This document shows positions 59,891-64,000 of a DNA stretch of 64,000 nt, piece by piece. How positions within the stretch are numbered: position 1 is the stretch's first letter; each line of letters starts with the position of its first letter. The notes under the pieces were generated by a model. The model saw nothing but the letters and a program-made list of their open reading frames with translations. It did no database searches and was not told the origin of the DNA. Source of the stretch: Clostridium_AT radicumherbarum (lineage in GTDB: Bacteria > Bacillota > Clostridia > Clostridiales > Clostridiaceae); assembly GCF_045310525.1 (NCBI RefSeq), contig NZ_JBJHZY010000003.1:248001-312000 (forward strand), given 5' to 3'. The translations under genes and the position numbers were made by a program.

Positions 59891-61678
59891 TTAAGCTCCT
59901 TCATTAAGGAATTTATATTGAGACATATACAAATCATAATAAAGACCTTTTGAAAGCATAAGTTCTTCATGGGTTCCTGCTTCTACAATGGTTCCATCAT
60001 TTACAACCATAATCTTGTCACAGTCTCTTATAGTTGAAAGTCTATGGGCTATAACGAAGGAAGTTCTGCCATGCAATAGCTTTTGAATACCTCTTTGAAC
60101 AAGCCTTTCTGTTTGTGTATCAATATTAGATGTAGCTTCATCTAATATTAATATTCTAGGATTAGCAAGAAGAGCTCTAGCGAAGGATATCAGCTGTCTT
60201 TGCCCTACTGAAAGCCTGGAACCTCTTTCATTTACCTCAGTGTCATAGCCGTTTTCAAGCTTCATTATGAAATCATGAGCACTTACTGCCTTTGCAGCTG
60301 CCATAACCTCATCGTCTGTTGCATCCAGCCTTCCATATCTTATATTTTCTTTAATTGTAGTAGAGAATAAAAAGGTATCTTGCAGCATTATTCCCATTTG
60401 GCTTCTTAAGGACTCCAGTTCCACATTCTTAACGTCCTTACCGTCAATTAGAACATCACCCTTTTGTGTATCATAGAAGCGGCTTACTAAATTTACAATT
60501 GTAGTTTTACCAGCTCCTGTAGGTCCAACTAAGGCTATTGTTTCCCCAGCATTTATTTTAAAACTTACATTGTCTAGTACTACTGTACCATCCTCATAAC
60601 CGAAGGTAACATTTTTAAACTCTACCTGGCCTTTTATTTTAGGCATTTTTATTGCACTGTTAATATCTATAATATCCGGCTTAATATCCATTATTTCAAA
60701 GATTCTTTCAGCAGCAGCAAGATTCATAATCAAGGTATTATAAAAGTTGCTTATTTCAAGAATTGGTCTCCAAAACATTCCTATATACATGGTAAAGGCT
60801 ATAATAGTTCCTAGTGATATAGAACTATCACCAATAAGCTTAGCACTGTACCAGTAAACTATAACAGTTCCTACTCCCCAAGAGGTATCAACCAAAGGCC
60901 AAAATAAGTCGTTTAATCTAACAGCACTTATAAAGGAATTCATCATATCCTTTACTAATTGAAGAAAGTTTTTTGAAGTCCTTTCTTCGCTGGCGAAGGC
61001 TTTTACAACTCTTATGCCTGAGAAGTCCTCATGTGTATAGGCATTAAAGGTAGATCGCTTTCTTCTATATTCCTGCCACCTTTTTCTTGAAAATGTCTCA
61101 ATGGAAAACATACAAATTCCAAGTACGGGCAGAAGTATTATAGATGCTAGAGCAAGCTTTACATTTAAATAAAACATCATAGCCCCTACACAAATTATAG
61201 TTAATACCTGAGGAATAAAGTTAGCTACACTATTATTAAACAAATCCTGAAGGGAATTAACATCACCGATTACCCTTGCAAGTATCTTTCCTACGGGTCT
61301 ATTATCGAAAAAGGAAAAGGAAAGCTTTTGAATATGAGTATATAAATCATGTCTTATTTTTAAAAGTATATCATTTGTAACGGCTGCCATCTTAATCATT
61401 CTTATTCTGGAGGCAATCATTGCAAAGAAATTGATAATAACCATAAAAACTCCTAGCATTAAGAGACCTTTGACATCATTGTTTTTAATATTATTATCAA
61501 TAGCTTCCTTAAGCAAAAAAGGATTAATAATGTTAACTATCATTACTAAAATTAGAAGAATTAAAACTATGAAAATCTTCAATTTATAGTTTTTAAGATA
61601 GCTAAAAAGCCTCGCTGACATTTCATAATTAGAGAGTCTTTTTAAGTCTTCATCTTGTCTTGTGGTGTTTCTAGCCAT
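59891..61678 (-). CDS. ABC exporter half, BmrD/YheH-like
   Basis: 595 residues: six transmembrane helices (about 35-340) and a nucleotide-binding domain with Walker A GPTGAGKTT, a variant signature LSVGQRQ, Walker B ILILDEATSNIDTQTE with catalytic Glu, and IAHRLSTI. With the preceding gene (its ATG overlaps that gene's stop) it forms a heterodimeric multidrug exporter like BmrCD or LmrCD. This subunit has the good Walker B but the poorer signature, the normal division in such pairs. Confidence 0.92.
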   Translation of the reverse strand: MARNTTRQDEDLKRLSNYEMSARLFSYLKNYKLKIFIVLILLILVMIVNIINPFLLKEAIDNNIKNNDVKGLLMLGVFMVIINFFAMIASRIRMIKMAAVTNDILLKIRHDLYTHIQKLSFSFFDNRPVGKILARVIGDVNSLQDLFNNSVANFIPQVLTIICVGAMMFYLNVKLALASIILLPVLGICMFSIETFSRKRWQEYRRKRSTFNAYTHEDFSGIRVVKAFASEERTSKNFLQLVKDMMNSFISAVRLNDLFWPLVDTSWGVGTVIVYWYSAKLIGDSSISLGTIIAFTMYIGMFWRPILEISNFYNTLIMNLAAAERIFEIMDIKPDIIDINSAIKMPKIKGQVEFKNVTFGYEDGTVVLDNVSFKINAGETIALVGPTGAGKTTIVNLVSRFYDTQKGDVLIDGKDVKNVELESLRSQMGIMLQDTFLFSTTIKENIRYGRLDATDDEVMAAAKAVSAHDFIMKLENGYDTEVNERGSRLSVGQRQLISFARALLANPRILILDEATSNIDTQTERLVQRGIQKLLHGRTSFVIAHRLSTIRDCDKIMVVNDGTIVEAGTHEELMLSKGLYYDLYMSQYKFLNEGA

Positions 61679-63420
61679 TATACCACCTCCACTTCATCGT
61701 GTATTTCGTTAAAGTCTTTAAACTGCTCGCAGTATATATCATAGTACTTGCCCTTTTTAGCTATAAGCTCATCATGACTTCCACTTTCTACTATATGACC
61801 ATCCTCAACATACAGGATTTGATCAGCATTTTTTACTGCTGAAATTCTATGAGCTATTATAAAGGTTGTAGCAGCTTTATGGCTTTCATTTAAGTTTTTA
61901 AGAAGTCTGTATTCAGTTTCCATGTCTAGCGCAGAGGTTGCATCATCCAATATTAAAATATTGGAATTTCTTATAAGAGCTCTAGCAATTGATAAACGTT
62001 GTTTTTGACCACCTGAAAGGCCGATTCCTCTTTCGCCAATCATGGTATCAAATTTATCTTCTAATTCCTCAATGAAATCTAAAGCGCAGGCTAATCTGCA
62101 GGCTTCTTTTATTTCCTCCATAGTTGCATTTTCACTGCCAAAGCGAATATTTTCTTCAATGCTGGCTGAAAATAAGAAGGTATCTTGCTGAACTACGGAC
62201 ATTTTGCTTCTCAAATCATTTAAATTTACTTCTCTTATATCATAGTTATCTACATAAATTGCACCCTCACTTACATCATAATATCTGCCTATAAGATTAA
62301 CTATTGAGGATTTGCCAGAGCCTGTAGTTCCCATTATGGCCACAGTACTGCCAGCCTTTATTTTTAAATTTACATCTTTTAATACATAATCTTCTTTGTA
62401 TTTGAAGGATACATTTTTGAATTCTATATCTCCTCGTATAATAGGCAGCCTTAAGGAGTCGTCACTATCCGTAATATTAGGCTTTATATCCATAATTTTT
62501 GCTATCTTTTTTGCAGAAGCATTAGTTTGAGCAATTAAATTTGTAAGCCAGCCAAGCATTCTCATAGGCCAAACAAGCATCCAAATATATCCACTGAAAG
62601 CCACTAGAGTGCCTATTGACATTGATTCCTTCATAACAAATATTCCACCAACTGCAACAAGCAGCACAATTGATATATTTGTTAAAAATTCAATTGGAGG
62701 AAAGTAATCTGCAATTATCCGGTTCTGTTCCATACCTAAATTAAAGTTTTCTTGATTAAGTTTTAAAAACTTCAATATTTCATGCTTTTCTCTAGCAAAG
62801 GCCTTAACTAATCTTACACCTGCTATATTTTCCTGGGCAGCAGTATTTAATATAACGCCTTGATCGCTTAATTTTCCATAGGACTCTCCGATTTTCTTTT
62901 CAAATTTAAGTGCAAGGTAAGCTATAGGAGGCATTCCTATAAGACACACTATGGTCAGTTTCCAATTTAAAAAGAATAGTATAGCAGAAGCTACTATGAA
63001 ATATATGGCATTTTCTATAAATAATCTTATACCGAAGGAGACACTTCTCCATACATTATCTACATCTTCGCCTATTCTTGACATAAGTTCTCCAGTGTTC
63101 ATATTGTCAAAATAGCTAAAAGGAAGAGTTTGAATATGATCAAATAAATCCTTTTTAATATCTATGCTAATTTTTGCAGACAGTACATCAAACAGATATT
63201 CTTTAACATAACCAAGCACAGCTCTGCTTATAGTTATAGATAAAAACCCAAGCAGGATAATCCATAAAAGATTATTTTCACCGCCTATAAATACCTTATC
63301 AGTAATTTCTTTCTGGAGATATGGGTTAAACATATCTAATGCTATGGCCAATGTCATTGCAAGTGATGGGATTATAACCATCCATTTGTATCTCCACACA
63401 TATTTAAGAACTGGTTTCAT
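61678..63420 (-). CDS. ABC exporter half, BmrC/YheI-like
   Basis: 580 residues: six transmembrane helices, then Walker A GTTGSGKSS, canonical signature LSGGQKQRLSIARAL, and Walker B ILILDDATSALDMETE in which the catalytic Glu is Asp, so its ATP site is degenerate. This asymmetry defines BmrC-type subunits. It lies first in the operon, with GGGGGGATATTAG upstream of ATG 63420, and behind the leader ORF and two terminators. Confidence 0.92.
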   Translation of the reverse strand: MKPVLKYVWRYKWMVIIPSLAMTLAIALDMFNPYLQKEITDKVFIGGENNLLWIILLGFLSITISRAVLGYVKEYLFDVLSAKISIDIKKDLFDHIQTLPFSYFDNMNTGELMSRIGEDVDNVWRSVSFGIRLFIENAIYFIVASAILFFLNWKLTIVCLIGMPPIAYLALKFEKKIGESYGKLSDQGVILNTAAQENIAGVRLVKAFAREKHEILKFLKLNQENFNLGMEQNRIIADYFPPIEFLTNISIVLLVAVGGIFVMKESMSIGTLVAFSGYIWMLVWPMRMLGWLTNLIAQTNASAKKIAKIMDIKPNITDSDDSLRLPIIRGDIEFKNVSFKYKEDYVLKDVNLKIKAGSTVAIMGTTGSGKSSIVNLIGRYYDVSEGAIYVDNYDIREVNLNDLRSKMSVVQQDTFLFSASIEENIRFGSENATMEEIKEACRLACALDFIEELEDKFDTMIGERGIGLSGGQKQRLSIARALIRNSNILILDDATSALDMETEYRLLKNLNESHKAATTFIIAHRISAVKNADQILYVEDGHIVESGSHDELIAKKGKYYDIYCEQFKDFNEIHDEVEVV

Positions 63421-63466
63421 TCTAATATCCCCCCTTCATACTTTAAGTTAAATTTTTGTTAGAATG

Positions 63467-63490
63467 AAAAAACCATGGTTATCCCATGGC
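63467..63490 (-). terminator. Leader terminator 2 of exporter operon
   Basis: On the minus strand GCCATGG-GATAA-CCATGGT followed by TTTTTT, about 50 bases before the exporter start. Its 5' arm can also pair with the 3' arm of terminator 1. Confidence 0.75.
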
Positions 63491-63531
63491 TCACATAATC
63501 TTATAAGATAGTTTACTTATAAAATTCATAT

Positions 63532-63563
63532 AAAAAGGCCATGGGTTTTTGCAGCCCATGACC
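63532..63563 (-). terminator. Leader terminator 1 of exporter operon
   Basis: On the minus strand GGTCATGGG-loop-CCCATGGCC followed by TTTTT. It lies 33-59 bases after the leader ORF stop. Its 3' arm CCCATGGC can pair with GCCATGGG at 63490-63483, which would open both terminators. Confidence 0.75.
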
Positions 63564-63595
63564 AGTATTTCATATTAATGAAAAACCGTTTAGTA

Positions 63596-63760
63596 TCAAG
63601 GTGTGGTCACCGATACGAAGGCAGGGCTACCATATGAAAATTTAGATAATATGCCACTAAATGCCACACTAATTCCATTAATGGACATAGTAATGCCATT
63701 AGTTCTGTTATTTACGCTGTTCATTTTTTGTCTTTTTACAGATGACATATTTACTAACAT
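63596..63760 (-). CDS. 54-codon leader peptide of exporter operon
   Basis: A short frame with an excellent site (AAAGGAGG) six to eight bases before ATG 63760 and a sigma-A promoter just upstream. The product is basic at the N-terminus (MSSVKRQKMNSVNNR), Ser-rich later, and ends SPAFVSVTTP; no membrane segment. Its position, length and following tandem terminators match the bmrB leader that controls bmrCD in Bacillus subtilis by translation-dependent attenuation. The sensing role is inferred; the peptide itself may have no function. Confidence 0.75.
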   Translation of the reverse strand: MLVNMSSVKRQKMNSVNNRTNGITMSINGISVAFSGILSKFSYGSPAFVSVTTP

Positions 63761-63802
63761 TTTTCCTACCTCCTTTTAAAATTTAAAATAACTTCTTAAA
63801 AT

Positions 63803-63831
63803 ATAATACAACTCTTTACAACTTCTGTCAA
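63803..63831 (-). promoter_or_regulatory. Sigma-A promoter of leader/exporter operon
   Basis: On the minus strand, perfect TTGACA (63831-63826), 17 bases, TATTAT (63808-63803). Confidence 0.85.
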
Positions 63832-63922
63832 TAATTTTTATGAAAAATATTGTAAATTTAGAATATCCTCTTATTAATTTATTTTTTATATATGATATTG
63901 AGTACAAAATTATATTAATGTA

Positions 63923-63951
63923 TTGAAATATTTTATGTAATTATGTAAAAT
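63923..63951 (+). promoter_or_regulatory. Sigma-A promoter of thiamine-regulated gene
   Basis: TTGAAA (63923-63928), 17 bases, TAAAAT (63946-63951), about 25 bases before the TPP riboswitch begins. Confidence 0.65.
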
Positions 63952-63975
63952 GACATTGTAACTAATAGAATATTA

Positions 63976-64000
63976 TAAGCAGGGGTGCTTTTAGCTGAGA
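63976..64000 (+). promoter_or_regulatory. TPP riboswitch (thi box), 5' part
   Basis: AGGGGTGCTTTTAGCTGAGA at the very end is the conserved 5' half of the THI element (GGGGTGC...GCTGAGA). The rest lies outside the window, so a thiamine synthesis or transport gene is expected to follow on the plus strand. Confidence 0.85.

Overview
The window is low-GC, densely coded DNA from an anaerobic, spore-forming Firmicute, most likely a Clostridium or close relative. The evidence is an AT-rich base composition, AGGAGG-type ribosome binding sites with frequent TTG/GTG starts, a spoVAC-spoVAD-spoVAE cluster with DUF1657 and DUF421 partners, a trimeric [FeFe] hydrogenase (HydABC) and a second FeFe-hydrogenase-like protein. 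No phage, integrase, transposase, rRNA or CRISPR array was seen. The mobile signal consists of three families of short non-coding repeats lying directly 5' of genes.

Layout. 1-7.5 kb: the 3' end of a glycosidase-like gene, a DMT exporter, and a run of small metabolic enzymes (LUD protein, GyrI-like, methyltransferase, TIM-barrel isomerase-like, GNAT, isochorismatase-like, HAD). 7.6-18.2 kb: small membrane proteins, a PadR/RDD pair, PhzF, a second GNAT, a DUF3810 metalloprotease-like protein, DUF975, MATE and MFS transporters. 18.3-23.5 kb: DegV and the hydCBA operon, read leftwards. 23.9-28.0 kb: a 5'-truncated EamA pseudogene, an FAD oxidoreductase, purA behind two tandem copies of an 85-bp repeat, and two adjacent DUF1858 redox genes, the second apparently a selenoprotein. 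28.1-38 kb: a PadR/HAAS/DUF4097 operon, PAP2 phosphatase, acyl-ACP thioesterase, a GAF/PAS histidine kinase, pgsA, an RlmI-like methyltransferase, an ABC-F ATPase and a PadR/DUF2812 pair. 38.2-42.2 kb: a spore germination island (DUF1657, DUF421+DUF1657 '2Duf'-like, DUF1657, a candidate large structured RNA, spoVAC/AD/AE). 42.3-48.4 kb: HAD phosphatase, the second hydrogenase-like gene and its truncated paralogue, nitroreductase, several tiny membrane proteins and tRNA-Pro(CGG). 48.9-51.1 kb: a polar amino acid ABC importer. 51.4-59.8 kb: a YesN/YesM two-component system with its own sugar-binding lipoprotein, then mglBAC. 59.9-63.8 kb: a heterodimeric BmrCD-like multidrug ABC exporter behind a 54-codon leader ORF and tandem terminators. 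The window ends inside a TPP riboswitch reading rightwards.

The strongest unexplained signals are: (1) a CxxU-type DUF1858 gene with an in-frame TGA at a redox cysteine position and a SECIS-like hairpin directly downstream; (2) a roughly 375-425-nt structured RNA at 39.73-40.16 kb, closed by a long-range stem and carrying three GNRA-capped hairpins; (3) two hairpin repeat families, each flanked by direct copies of the Shine-Dalgarno sequence, at gene starts; and (4) a leader-peptide attenuator on the multidrug exporter. All family names rest on reading motifs by eye. No database search or folding program was run.
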